Below, piece by piece: positions 24,840 through 35,181 of a stretch of 64,000 nucleotides of DNA. This DNA is from Sporothrix humicola. Its lineage: Eukaryota; Ascomycota; Sordariomycetes; Ophiostomatales; Ophiostomataceae. Both the position numbers and the translations under genes were made by a program. Position 1 is the stretch's first letter. Every line of letters begins with the position of its first letter. Below the pieces are notes generated by a model that saw only the letters and a program-made list of their open reading frames with translations, was not told the origin of the DNA and made no database searches. The stretch is from assembly GCA_021396245.1 (NCBI GenBank), contig WNYE01000002.1, positions 806,001-870,000 of the forward strand. The letters run 5' to 3'.

Positions 24840-25172
24840 ACTAGAGCTCTACCAACAGACTGGACTCAAGGCGCTACCGCTCCTCCGCTGGATCATACGG
24901 AGCGGGAGGCTCCCGGAGTACCGCCTGGCCATAGAGTTCGAGAGGACAGCGACGCCGGAGTAACACGACGCCGTCGCCTCCCCACCATCGCTTTCTTTAC
25001 CTCGTTCTTTTATCTTGTTGTTGTGTTTTATTCTGTTTTAGTTTATTTGTTTCATTATTTTATATGTTGGTTCGCTTTGTATGATAGTTCCCCCCCCCAA
25101 AAAAAAGGTTCTATCTAGCTAGTCGCCAATAGTCAGGAGTGGCTAAGAAAGGCGGATAATAATAATAATAAT
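24840..25172 (+). mobile_element. 3' end of a non-LTR retrotransposon (LINE), truncated
   Basis: A frame ending at 24963 reads LYQQTGLKALPLL, then RWIIRSGRLPEYRLAIEF, resembling the C-terminal tail of fungal Tad-like reverse transcriptase proteins. A short 3' untranslated stretch follows, ending GGCTAAGAAAGGCGGA and five TAA units at 25157-25171, the usual simple-repeat tail of fungal LINEs. Everything 5' of this is missing, as in typical 5'-truncated insertions. The heptamer AATTGAG occurs at 24768 and again at 25170 and could be a remnant of target duplication, though it also occurs at 24740. The family assignment rests on memory of such tails. Confidence 0.5.
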
Positions 25173-25205
25173 TGAGTGTAAAGGTAAATGGCCTCATATT
25201 AACTA

Positions 25206-25677
25206 TTAAGAAAGTTTGGCGGTGACAGCCTTCTTTGCCTCTTTGATCTCCTGAAAGATATCGCTTGCAACAGTCAGCGCTTCTCTACCAGCTGGGACTC
25301 CGCAGTAGATCATTGCATGACGGCAGGCCTCGACAATTGTCTCCTCAGAAAGTCCATTGTGAAGGGCAGCATATATATGGATACGCAGCTCAGGGGTCCG
25401 ATTCAGAGCTGTCATCATAGCAATGTTCATCAGCGACCTCTCCTGGAACTTGAGCCCGGGACGGGCATAGCTCGAGAAGCAGACTTCAGCAATGTACTCT
25501 GCCCCGACTCTGGAGGGCAAGTCATCGTGCTGTAATGACCATTAGTCAGTGGCGATTAGAAGGATAGGTTGCTAGTAGACTCACCGACTTCGCTTGGATA
25601 CTGCTCAAAAGACCCTCCCCGAGAAACTCTTGGGTCATTTGAGCACCTAGGAGGAGCTTTTCGGACGGCTGAGACAT
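25206..25677 (-). CDS. Carboxymuconolactone decarboxylase / AhpD-like protein
   Basis: Two exons (25677-25585 and 25529-25206) give 138 residues, the usual size of this alpha-helical family. Exon 1 reads MSQPSEKLLLGAQMTQEF and ends at QAKS; exon 2 continues HDDLPSRVGAEYI. The family core HIYAALHNGLSEETIVEA, then RHAMIYCGVPAGREAL, matches 4-carboxymuconolactone decarboxylase, which acts in the protocatechuate branch of the beta-ketoadipate pathway. AhpD-type members use a CxxC pair, which is not seen, so a hydrolyase or decarboxylase role is more likely. Many fungal paralogues have no proven substrate. It sits downstream of the quinone reductase, on the opposite strand. Confidence 0.82.
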
Positions 25678-25981
25678 CTTCCCTAGACGAAGCGAAGAGG
25701 TAGAATTCTAGAAATTGAAGAAGTTATTACCGGGGCGGTTTGCTGATATTGAAAAAAACGACACGGGGCTTGCCCAAGACTTATATTCAACAAAAACCCG
25801 CTCCCGTTGGGGTTGACCCTGTCGGGTCACTAACACAAAACCACCGAAGTGGAGACCTTGCCTCAGCCGAACACCGAAGGCTGTGGTGCCGAGCTCGGCC
25901 CGTCCACGCCACCGTTCAGAATCAAGCTTAAGAGGCCCGTCTTTGGAAAAAAGTGGGCTAGATTTGGCTACCTAGCATACG

Positions 25982-28007
25982 TTATACAGTCTGCTTGTTC
26001 GACGCATCGAAAGTGTCGATACTTATTAAATCTGATATGTCCATGATGGAAAATATTGAGTCCACCGACTGGCCAAAAGACATCCATTCCACAGGGGCAA
26101 ACTCGTTTGTCGGGAAAAGGGTGTGTGACGTTCGACTGAGCCCCAAAAGATCCATATTCTCACAAAAGGTCAGCGGGAACGGAAACAGTTCATCTAGACG
26201 GTCCTCCAAGATCGTTACTGGCCCCGGCACGAGAGGCACTCCCCCATTCAGGACAGGAATCCCAGTGTGAGCCCGGCGACTTTCCAGGTCATGTTGGATT
26301 CGTCGGATCTTGTCTAGGAGCACACGGGCCCCCCCAAACTTGGTACGCATGGCCTCCAAAGTTGAGTAGATGGTCCCGATGTCTCTTTTGCGCAAGGCTT
26401 CTTTCTCTCGAGATTGGGGGGAGTACCAAATCAGAACGACAGCGGACACCAAACTCAGGAAACCGTGGATATGTAGCAGGTGTGAAGCTTGTTCTCTGCA
26501 GTTGATGTCGTCGTAGAGACGAGCCACACAGGCAGCGGCTACGACTGAGGGCGTCGAGGTCCACCATTGCATTTGCGGGTCCTTGATCAGCATCTGCAAG
26601 AGGATTATGGACGTGAAGTAGTGAATAAAAAGCTCCGATCTGTGCCGGTGGAAAGGCCGCGGGGTGCCATCCGTACCGAATTGACGGAGCTCATCGGGCA
26701 AGCCATGCTGCCAATCACAGAGCGAGCCGACAATACTCGCAATCTCATGTTCCGGTACAGCAACCTTCTTCATAACCAAGTCAGCTATCCTGCCGACGAT
26801 CTTCACCAGCCTAGTCATCTGAACTGCGAACAGAGCCGGGAACCCCTGTAACGGAAAATCTTGTTCTGTGAGAGGCAGAACATCGTACTCCTCTGGTCTG
26901 AGAGCCGGAGGTCGGCCCCAACAGGCAGCCATGAGCCATTCGCTATTCTGTGTCTTTGTCAGAGGATGAACGGGCAAATACGTGTAGTAGGATGGGGGTG
27001 ACAAACACGAAGGTGCCAGAAAATGCGCCGGAGACATCTTGCTTGACTGCGGTTCGCGTACGATGACTGTTTCTGCAAACCCATCTGGATAGACATCCGC
27101 ACCGCCATGCCTACCCAATGCCAAGGCCCATCGAGCGTAACAATGTACGGAGAAGATGGGCTCCAGCAGGACAAAATGCACATCGTCTTCAGCACAATTA
27201 AGTCATCTTCTTCGTAGTTGACATGCAGTAAGACCTTGACCTTCTCGTACAAGGCATAGCCAAGCTGCAGGCTCTTCTCGTTGTGGCGCATAAGGCATCC
27301 GGCCAGGCAAACGGCCTGCAGAAGCAACGTAGAAGTGTCTGGGCCAGAGAGTTCGCCCGGGTCCAGCACGGGGTAGATAGGAAGAACATGCTCGATAAAG
27401 GATTCCTTCAAGGCTTGAAGCAGAGCTGGTGGAGGAAGCACGTCTGCTTCCGTGGCTTTCAGGATGGCATCTCTAGCGCACACGAGACGGGGAGCAAACC
27501 CGTCTTGGATGGCTGGTTCGATAACAGGATCGAATGACATGACTGAGCTGTCGGCGATGAAGCTGCCGTCCTGGAGACGGGCAGCCACCGCCCCCATGCC
27601 CGATGACTGCGCCAATGCTCCCATGCTGAGAGCCTCTACGGCGCTGCCGAACCCAGCCAGCGGAGATGGCTGTCCTCGGGACGGCGTCTGGGGGCCGCTT
27701 TGGGCGGTGGCCAGCTTGCGTCTCTTCCGGACGCCATCACGTCGTCTGATTGAGTCAGCCACGCGCTCCGCTGCCCCTCACACACGACGGCACGCTCAAT
27801 GAGAGCACACTCACATGCACTTGATCTTTGCGCGGCGGCAGTTGTGGCAGGTCTGATCCGGACTGTCCTGCAAGTCGCACTTGACCTAGTAGTTCCCAGT
27901 CAGCAGAGGTTGTCGGCACTCGGCAGTGCGAGATTACAGCGTACTTTTCGGGAGTGGCACCCGACACAAACGACATTGGCGCGGTCTTTTATTGGCCTGA
28001 ATTCCAT
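25982..28007 (-). CDS. Zn2Cys6 fungal transcription factor
   Basis: This regulator has four exons (28007-27945, 27885-27815, 27745-27007, 26947-25982) and 612 residues. The zinc cluster is split across exons 1 and 2: C14, C17, C24, C34, C37 and C44, beginning VVCVGCHSRK and ending RRAKIKC. A basic stretch RRDGVRKRRKLA follows in exon 3. The fungal-specific domain includes EHVLPIYPVLDPGEL, a long helical region around MSIQMGLQK and the conserved ACWGRPPALRPEEYD segment right after the last intron. It is divergent from the NmrA-like gene at 29037 and close to the carboxymuconolactone-decarboxylase-like gene. Its targets are not known. Confidence 0.87.
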
Positions 28008-28184
28008 GCCGAGCTGTGAGATTGCGAACACGGCGAGGAAGGAAAAGACAAAGTTTGGACAACGAGGACGGAAAAGACAAAGTTATAAGTCGGGGGATTT
28101 TCTGGGGTAAGCCGCCCTTAAGAACGCGGGGAAAGGTGACTTTCCGGTGAGCAGGCCGAGGCATTCAACGAGTCGAGGGTTTGG

Positions 28185-28200
28185 TACGGAGTACGGAGTA
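28185..28200. repeat. Tandem TACGGAG element
   Basis: The 16-mer TACGGAGTACGGAGTA is two copies of a TACGGAG unit. Nearly the same string lies at 37992-38007, and single copies are at 18083 and 18556. All are intergenic. Its role is unknown. Confidence 0.6.
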
Positions 28201-28915
28201 TGGTTTGAGCATAAGCCAAAGTTTGAAGGCTCGCCATAATGACCCCTCGAAAAAAGTCTGGTCAGGTGACTCCGGTTCCACCTTTTTCTCCCTTGTTTAC
28301 TCTCGCGCCCGCGCGCGCGCTTGACCCCAAATTGGTACTTACATTTTTGCTGTATATCGCTGTATATCGTTGTATTATTCATGTCACCCACCGGCAACGC
28401 ATAGTGTTTGTCCGATCTCGTGGGTCACGTGCGACGCGAAGCGCCCAGGCCAGAGGCGAATTTTATGACGTAGCCAGACTTTTTTCGAGGGGGCCTCAGG
28501 GGCATTAGGAGCCTTTGGCCTCGATCCCAAACCCCAGCTTTCACCGCTTACGTAGGTTATGTATGTACTTTGCTCCCACAGCCAACGTACCCTGCTTCTT
28601 GGGTCATACAAAGCGAAATAGAAGGTGAAATCCAGAACGCGCTCACGAAACCTACAAAACACACTCAGCTCATAGTTAGCCACGTTGATCTTGTGTTTCT
28701 GAGCTATGTGATTATCATGTGGTTACATGTAAGTTCGTGTTGAATGCTCTCGGCTGTCGGCTTATTCGTTCGGAGTCGTAGGTTCGGCAATGTTGTGACT
28801 GTACCAGCGGAAGACACGGAACCAAAATAAAGCCGCCGACTCTGCTTGTGGTAAATACGGCTTGCATGTGCATTTTGGAAGCTGTCTCCTGTTTGCGTAC
28901 GTAAGTTATTTTAGT

Positions 28916-28922
28916 TATATAA
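28916..28922 (+). promoter_or_regulatory. Candidate TATA box of the NmrA-like gene
   Basis: TATATAA stands about 115 bp upstream of the ATG at 29037, a plausible core-promoter position for a fungal gene. Confidence 0.35.
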
Positions 28923-29036
28923 CCCTCACGGTGAGACGTCCTGAAGTCCATTGAACCAGCTCGGGTTCTTTGTTACCTTCTTTACTACGCCTGACCTCGA
29001 TAAACTCGATCGATTACTGCCAACATAACAGCCACA

Positions 29037-30078
29037 ATGTCAAAGCTCATTGTTATTATCGGTGCCACTGGTGGACAGGGCGGCTCTGTCGTCAAGACAT
29101 TCTTGTCGGATCCTGAGTACCGCGTTCGAGGAGTCACTCGCAACCCCGACAGCGAAAAAGCCCAAGACCTCAAGCGGCAGGGCGTTGAGGTGGTTAAGGC
29201 CGACATTGGAGACGAAGCTAGCTTGGACAAAGCATTTGCGGGTGCCTACGCCATCTTTGCGATTACCGACTACTACGAGACCTTTTTCCTGAAAGGCAAA
29301 GACGTGGCTATGGACACCGAATTCCAGAATGGCTGCAACCTGGCCAGGGCGGCTTCCCGCGTCCCGACATTGCGCCGGTATCTCTGGAGCACGCTCCCCT
29401 TCACAAGCCATCTCACCGGTGGAAAAGCCATCGTGCCTCACTTTGAAGGGAAAGCACGTGTGGACCAGTACATCAAGGAAAGCCTGCCAGACCTTTTCAA
29501 GAAGGCGACCTTTGCTATTTTTGGCATCTTCTCCGACAATTTGCTTGCATATCCCATCTTCAAGCCCGTATGGCTTGTAAGTTCCATTCCCATCCCAAAA
29601 AACGCCTTCAAAAATGCTAACCATGAAACTGTAGGAGTCTGCAAAGAAATGGGTCCAATTCTGGCCGGCTCATCCCCAGGCTCCCTTCCACTCTCTCGCG
29701 GACCACAAGGTAAACTCTGGGGTATTTGCGCATGCCATTATCAGCAATGACACGCTTGGGGGTGGTGCCTACGTCACTTGCTTCGTTGAGGACCTGACGT
29801 TGGCGTCTGCTCTTGAAGTGTGGGGCAGGGCCAGCGGCAAGGCGCCGGAGCCCGGATCGACTGCGATCGTAACTATCCCGGTGGAGCAGTACACCACCAT
29901 TTGGGGTGAGATGGGAGAGGAGCAGGCGAGCCAGTGGATCTTCTTTGGCCACATGCAGTCCCTGGGTATCACATCTCTTCCCGGCGCTGTGGACGGCCTC
30001 AGTCTTCTTTCTGAAGAGGAAAAGAAGTCTCTTGAGACTACTGAGCAGTCGTGGGCAAACGTTCGAGATCGCCTATGA
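29037..30078 (+). CDS. NmrA-like NAD(P)-binding protein
   Basis: This atypical short-chain dehydrogenase has two exons (29037-29576 and 29635-30078) and 327 residues. It begins with the NmrA/isoflavone-reductase Rossmann motif VIIGATGGQGGSVV, followed by VRGVTRNPDSEKA, DIGDEASLDKAF and FAITDYYE. The splice joins KPVWL to ESAKKWVQF. The classical YxxxK active site is absent. Family members act either as redox-sensing regulators like NmrA or as reductases of phenolic compounds, and the sequence alone does not decide. It is divergent from a Zn2Cys6 factor and precedes a lactonase gene on the same strand. Confidence 0.85.
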
Positions 30079-30985
30079 TTTCAATGTGAACCGGCCATTG
30101 TGTCACGGCGGGTAGGTGGGGATGAGCAAGGTGGATGAAATATAAACTGTTGTTAGTCTCGGGGGGCAGATAAGGGTCAGTTGGTAGACAAGGACGTCTT
30201 GAAATCCAGGCAATAATCCCCTCTTATATTATCTTTGTACTTATCAGGGACGAGGCAATTATACAATACGACAGACTTTCTACCATAATCAACCAACTTT
30301 TACCCTCCTATGGCCATATACTACTATTTGACAGATAGAGGTGCCTTACATCAGGTAGCACATTCAGGGACTGGCTGGAGTTTTTGTCCGTAAAACCACG
30401 GCACGGGTATGGCATTCCCCACAGCTCCTCCTGCGGCGAGTGTGTAGGCACTACGGGTGAGAGAAAATATCATCTTGCCTACAGTGCCCTGGCCGAGAGT
30501 CCTACCTATAAATTCATCTAGTTACCGAGCCTAGGACTAAAAAGCAGTGAGATGCGGCACCTTTGGTGATTCAACTGCTGCCACCTCCAGAATTACATAA
30601 TTCTAGCAATTTATCATCGGAGGTGTTTTATGGTAGAAAAAGGGAAATGGCGAGAGCCACCTGGATGTTTTTGGCTAGCGCTGTCTCTTTCTCCTCTCTT
30701 CATAGCAAGACAATCGGACAGCGGAATACCACGCATTCTCCCATAATAAATGCTGAGTAAGGTCAAGGCGTTTCGGCATTCGGTATTCGGTAAAACGATA
30801 AAACTATCTACACTACGCGACCTCGCCGGCGTGAATTCCATCCGCCTCGGACAAGAGTCATGCCCACGGACAAAAAAAAATGGCATTCGAGAGAAAAAGC
30901 TTGTCCCAACATAAAGTATCCTAGAAGTTGCCATCCAACGATCAACGACTTCCAACCAGATGATCCAACAACGCACGCGCTCAAG
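30079..30985. other. Intergenic region upstream of the lactonase
   Basis: No gene is seen in 0.9 kb. It holds the 3' flank of the NmrA-like gene and the promoter of the lactonase. Several open frames of about 65 codons have no family-like sequence. Confidence 0.4.
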
Positions 30986-31897
30986 ATGACGACGAACAAA
31001 TCTGCCATTGGCATCGAATTCATTTCAACTGGGACGGTCAAGATTCGTCCGGCAATGAGAAGTCAACCCCCAAATCGCACAGTTGCCATGCGTCTCCTCA
31101 GGTCTTTCGCCGACCGCCAATGGTCCGGGGAACTTCCCATTGGGGTCTTTCTCATCTCGCACCCTGACGGCCCCATCCTCTTCGACACAGGCGAGTCGCC
31201 ACTGTGCAATACAGCCGGATACCTTCCCGTATGGAGTCCGACCAAGAAGCTCAGTCAAGTTACCATTGAGCCGAAAGATGGTGTTTTGGAACAGCTGCGA
31301 AGCCACGGCGTTGAACCAAAAGACCTCCAAGCCATCGTCATCAGCCATCTTCACGGTGACCATGCCGGAGGGCTGAAAGATTTGGCGGCAGAGGCACCTG
31401 ATGTTCCAGTTTATGTTAGCCACCAGCACTGGGAAGCCTATGGCAAACACCCACTGTACGCAAGCATTCAAGGGTGCACACCACAACACTGGCCAAAAGA
31501 TTTCTCGCCAAAACTCCTTGACGTTACGGATCATGCCGTGGGTCCGTGGAAGGAGTCGAGCAAGATAACCTCGGATGGCAAGATCATTGCCGTCGCCACC
31601 CCTGGCCACGTACCAGGTCACACCTCCCTCGTCGTCTACGGAGACAACAGCGACGGTACGGTCACAACGTACTTTTTGACCGGAGACGCAACTTACGGCA
31701 TAGATCTTCTCGACAAGGAGGAGCCCGACGGTATCAACAGCGACCCTATGACTGCAGCGCGCTCTCTGGGCCTGATCAAAGAATTTGCTAGACAGACGGA
31801 CCTTGTGGTGTTGCCAAGCCACGACTGTGACACGCCTCGACTTCTTCGGGACCGCGTGCCGTATAAGCCGACGCCTGCGCAGATCGAAAGCAAGTAG
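30986..31897 (+). CDS. Metallo-beta-lactamase-fold lactonase-like hydrolase
   Basis: This single-exon gene encodes 303 residues with the dinuclear-metal motif HLHGDH at 121-126 in ISHLHGDHAGG. Later ligands are visible in TPGHVPGHTS, the bridging aspartate in LTGDATYG and a histidine in LPSHDCDTP. The order and spacing resemble the quorum-sensing (acyl-homoserine) lactonase branch more than glyoxalase II or true beta-lactamases. The start at 30986 (MTTNKSAIGIEFI) fits the family; an ATG at 30860 would add a charged tail. It might open lactones made by BVMOs nearby, but that link is inference. Confidence 0.82.
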   Translation: MTTNKSAIGIEFISTGTVKIRPAMRSQPPNRTVAMRLLRSFADRQWSGELPIGVFLISHPDGPILFDTGESPLCNTAGYLPVWSPTKKLSQVTIEPKDGVLEQLRSHGVEPKDLQAIVISHLHGDHAGGLKDLAAEAPDVPVYVSHQHWEAYGKHPLYASIQGCTPQHWPKDFSPKLLDVTDHAVGPWKESSKITSDGKIIAVATPGHVPGHTSLVVYGDNSDGTVTTYFLTGDATYGIDLLDKEEPDGINSDPMTAARSLGLIKEFARQTDLVVLPSHDCDTPRLLRDRVPYKPTPAQIESK

Positions 31898-33746
31898 TGA
31901 TATATTTCAAACTAGCACGGTTTCTTTTCTTCTTTATATTTGCCCATTATACTTGAGCCCCTTTCCTATTCGTACTATGGTTGCAGCGCGACACGTTCGT
32001 ATGCTACAGTTGGGTCGCTAAACAAAACAATGCTTTTTTTCCCACGTGCCATGACTTTTCGCGTTTTCTATCCTACACTCTGCACAACAACAGCGAAATC
32101 ACCACTACGAGAGAAGACAACGAGATGGACATATATTCAACTCCTCGTAGGAGGAATAGAGTGCTTGGTCGACATGAAGCAGGCTGAAAAGCAGTTGAAA
32201 TCGCGAGCGCAGAGGCTATTCCGCTCTGTTTCGTAAATGGGATTATTCGCCGCTTCTGTAAGAAGACCGTATGAAACCCAACTAACAATTCGAGACGGAG
32301 TGCCCGCTAACCAATGGAACTACAGAGGCGTTTTTAAACCCGTGTTTGGCCCTGTTGCTTTCGTTGTCATTACCCTGACCGTCTCGTACGGCCGGCAGTC
32401 CACGACAGCGACCGAGGCGCAGGCCTGGGAGATGGCCTAGCAAGGGAAATCTTTTCCACGGCGTACGCGGACGCAGTGAACGCAGCAATGCAGCGGAACC
32501 GCTTGGAGCGGTGGCTCTCTAGGCACCGCTCCACGGTGGACCATGACCTGGCTAAGCGCCAATTCAACTTTGTCACCGGCCAGCCAGATGCTGAACCACG
32601 CGAGCATCGCAGTCAAAATGCAGCGGTTAAAGCTAACTGGCCCCGCCGGCTCTTTGCCCGGCCGTTTAACCGTCCGTCGAATGCGACGCCAGAAGTCGAA
32701 GTTATAAACGCCGCTGCTCCGAACGCCAACCATGCACATACTATGGTAGCATGCACACGGACGCCGCCGCTGTCGAAGACAACCCAGATTCCGCTCCCGA
32801 TGACCACCATACGGCTACTTTGGAAAACATCTCCGTCATCTTTCCCGACGCACGTCCGCATTTAGGTAGATAGAAACGGTAGTAGGAGCAACGCGGATGC
32901 CATAAGAGCCCAATATACCATCCCAAAAACCTCACAGATGATTTCCTTCTTTGGACGTGCTCCTGTGCCGTCCCTACTCCAGCCTACTTAGTGGATGTGC
33001 TCCATGTGCTTCCTGTGCCCGCAGTGACTCTTGGTTTTTCAGGAACTTGCACAGCCACGGAACCTTTTTCTCGGCCGCCAACTTACAGTTTGAGAGGCAC
33101 GCTTAAATGCCATTCTGTCTGACGTCCAGTCAGGCTGAAACGAAGCGCAACTTTTACGTTGAGCTGGCCACGTTTGGTTCTCTCTCTTTTTTTTTTTTTC
33201 TTTTTCTTTTTTGCGTAATAAAAATAAATAATATTGCTGCTTGCTGGCTGGCAAGACCTTCCCATCTTCCGACTTCTCGTCTTTCCATTTCTGGTTTTCC
33301 CTTTTCGTCTTTTCTTCTTGTCTTCCATCTTCTGGTTTGGTGGGCACACTCCCCACGGCATAAACATATTTGACGGGCCGCTGCAACGGTTGCTTGCCAA
33401 AAGCGGCAATTCCCGTAGCACGCTCGTCACACGTGCCGGCTTCCGGTCCAATCGTACCACAGGCTGGTCCTACGCTGGTCCAACACCTGTCGCCGCCGTC
33501 AGACATACGACGGCTCGGAGCTGCTGTCTGTTCTGGACGCCTTTACCCCGCTGCCCACAGCGTCTTTCCACAGTTCAGCGTCGACTGATGCAGCATCGCA
33601 AGCCTCCCCAACCTGGCCAAATAAATACGCGCGCACGACTGCACAACTGCACTGCACAACCGACTGCCCACCTGCCTATTCCAACATCCAACAGACGACG
33701 CTCCCCTCTCCCCTCTCCTCGACCAAAGCAACCTACCAGATTCCAA
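31898..33746. other. Long intergenic region with a possible decayed gene
   Basis: Apart from the coding-like relic at about 32237-32877, these 1.8 kb show no clear gene. T-rich runs occur at 33185-33212, and a CT- and CA-rich leader runs into the start at 33747. Confidence 0.4.
32237..32877 (+). pseudogene. Possible broken gene of unknown function
   Basis: Three successive frames here have protein-like content but do not join. The first (from 32237) ends in a hydrophobic FVVITLTVSY stretch and a TAG after WEMA. The second (32335-32865) contains REIFSTAYADAVNAAMQRN and RRLFARPFNRPSNATPEVEV. The third takes over near 32742 as YGSMHTDAAAVEDNPDSAPD and ends in FPDARPHLGR. No good splice sites connect them, so two small indels in an old gene are the simplest reading. 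I recognise no family. It may also be chance coding bias. Confidence 0.3.
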
Positions 33747-34507
33747 ATGGACAAAGAGAACCCCGAGAACCCCGAGCCGTCCGGCGCTGTGCCGGACATC
33801 CGCGACATCCACCAGCGCTTCCACCGCCAGATCCGCCAGCACGGCCACGCACTGCTGGCCTTTGTCGTGGACGAGCTGCAAGGCCCTGTGCCGGGCATCG
33901 CCATCACCCTCGAACGACTCGAGCTGCCCGCGCTGCCCGACGTAGATTCGTCACAGACGTCGGTCAGCTGGGTGTGGATGGTGGGCAGTGTCGACGCAGC
34001 CACTGAGCAGGCCGTGCTGCACTTTTTCCAGACGGACGCCGGCAAGCAGGCGCTGGTGTGGGGAGACGAGGGCGGCAATGGAGAGGAGTTTGCGTTCAAG
34101 CTCGCGAGCACCCTGCTGCGGTTACCGGCAGGAGGTCTGACGGATCCCGCCCTCCCCGCCAACCATACTGTTGCACCGCTGAACAGCGAGGTCAAGGAGG
34201 CCACGATCCTCACCAGTACAACCCCGCATCCCGTGTGCGTGCCTGCTCAGACCAGCGGTTGGCTGCAGGTGGCACCACGCACCGATTTCTCGTCCGTTCC
34301 GGCCTTTTCCCTCCAAGGACCAACTGGTGAGTCTTTTTTATCTTTCCCGTCGTCGTTTTCCGTTCTATCTGCTGACCCCCAGCCGCTGACACCGGCCTCC
34401 TCGGCGCCTGGCTCGTTGATCTGTCCGCATCAACGGTGCATGGGCACGTTGCCGCGATTGTTGGAGCACGGGGCCTGTTGGTATTGATGGACAGGAGGGA
34501 CGTATGA
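33747..34507 (+). CDS. Hypothetical protein, 234 residues
   Basis: Two exons (33747-34326 and 34383-34507) are predicted. The start MDKENPENPEPSG follows a CA/CT-rich leader typical of fungal 5' untranslated regions. Splicing at GTGAGT joins LQGPT to AADTGLLGAWLV and ends LLVLMDRRDV, more protein-like than the unspliced reading. The body is acidic to neutral, has a helix-prone FHRQIRQHGHALLAFVVDEL segment, and has no signal peptide or clear membrane helix. I do not recognise the family. The neighbouring ThDP enzyme gives no functional clue. Confidence 0.6.
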
Positions 34508-35181
34508 GGTATGCCGCTTTGAATCGTTGAATACGATTTGTACTTATTCATTTTTATTATTTTAACAAATTTTACTTCATTCGGAATAAGAATAAAATTA
34601 AAATTTAAGTAACGCGAAAATAAAAACCTCCACAATAAAAATCTGACTCACAATGAATTACATCATTTCAAGTAATCAAACTTTTAACGGCCGACATTTT
34701 TGTAGAAAGCAACATCCGAAGCAGGACACAAAATACAAATTGTCATACGGCTCGTACCGGGCACCTTCGTGATGCTGTCCATAAGGCCGTGATGCTGGCG
34801 CCGATATTGGCACAGTAGTTGGGTCTTGTAGGAATACGTCTAGCTGGCCGGATTTTCCGAAGACACACCCCCACCTAGCTTGGCGATGTAAACGACCAAC
34901 CCCAAACGGGCCAGCCGATAATGGACGGCACGTAGGGACCACAAAAAGCACTGACATCGTTGTTTAATTTTGACTTGCGGATACGGGGGCGGGATGCAGA
35001 GTCCCGGTGACGGAGCCTGATTGGGAAGACATGCACTTGCCCCTCTCTTTCCATATTGTACGGCACATAAATACGGAAGGAGCCAACGACGCTCTCTGTA
35101 AAGCCACAATCGGCAGGAACGGGCGGCATCGACTTCTGCAAACACATCATATTTTGTGAAATTCGACTTCTGCGACTAAAG
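34508..35181. other. Promoter region of the ThDP enzyme
   Basis: No gene is seen in 0.67 kb. An AT-rich part lies at 34530-34680. A CATAAATA element about 115 bp before the ATG at 35182 could be its TATA box. Confidence 0.4.

Larger units (their letters stand above)
28008..29036. promoter_or_regulatory. Divergent promoter, regulator / NmrA-like gene
   Basis: About 1 kb without a visible gene lies between two divergent starts. It carries the tandem element TACGGAGTACGGAGTA at 28185-28200, a GC alternation near 28305-28320 and a TATATAA box at 28916-28922, about 115 bp before the NmrA-like start. Confidence 0.5.

Noticed and set aside
33039..33506. Minus-strand frames of 125-155 codons
   Set aside because: They run through a T-rich tract read as poly-Lys and low-complexity sequence, with no conserved motif.
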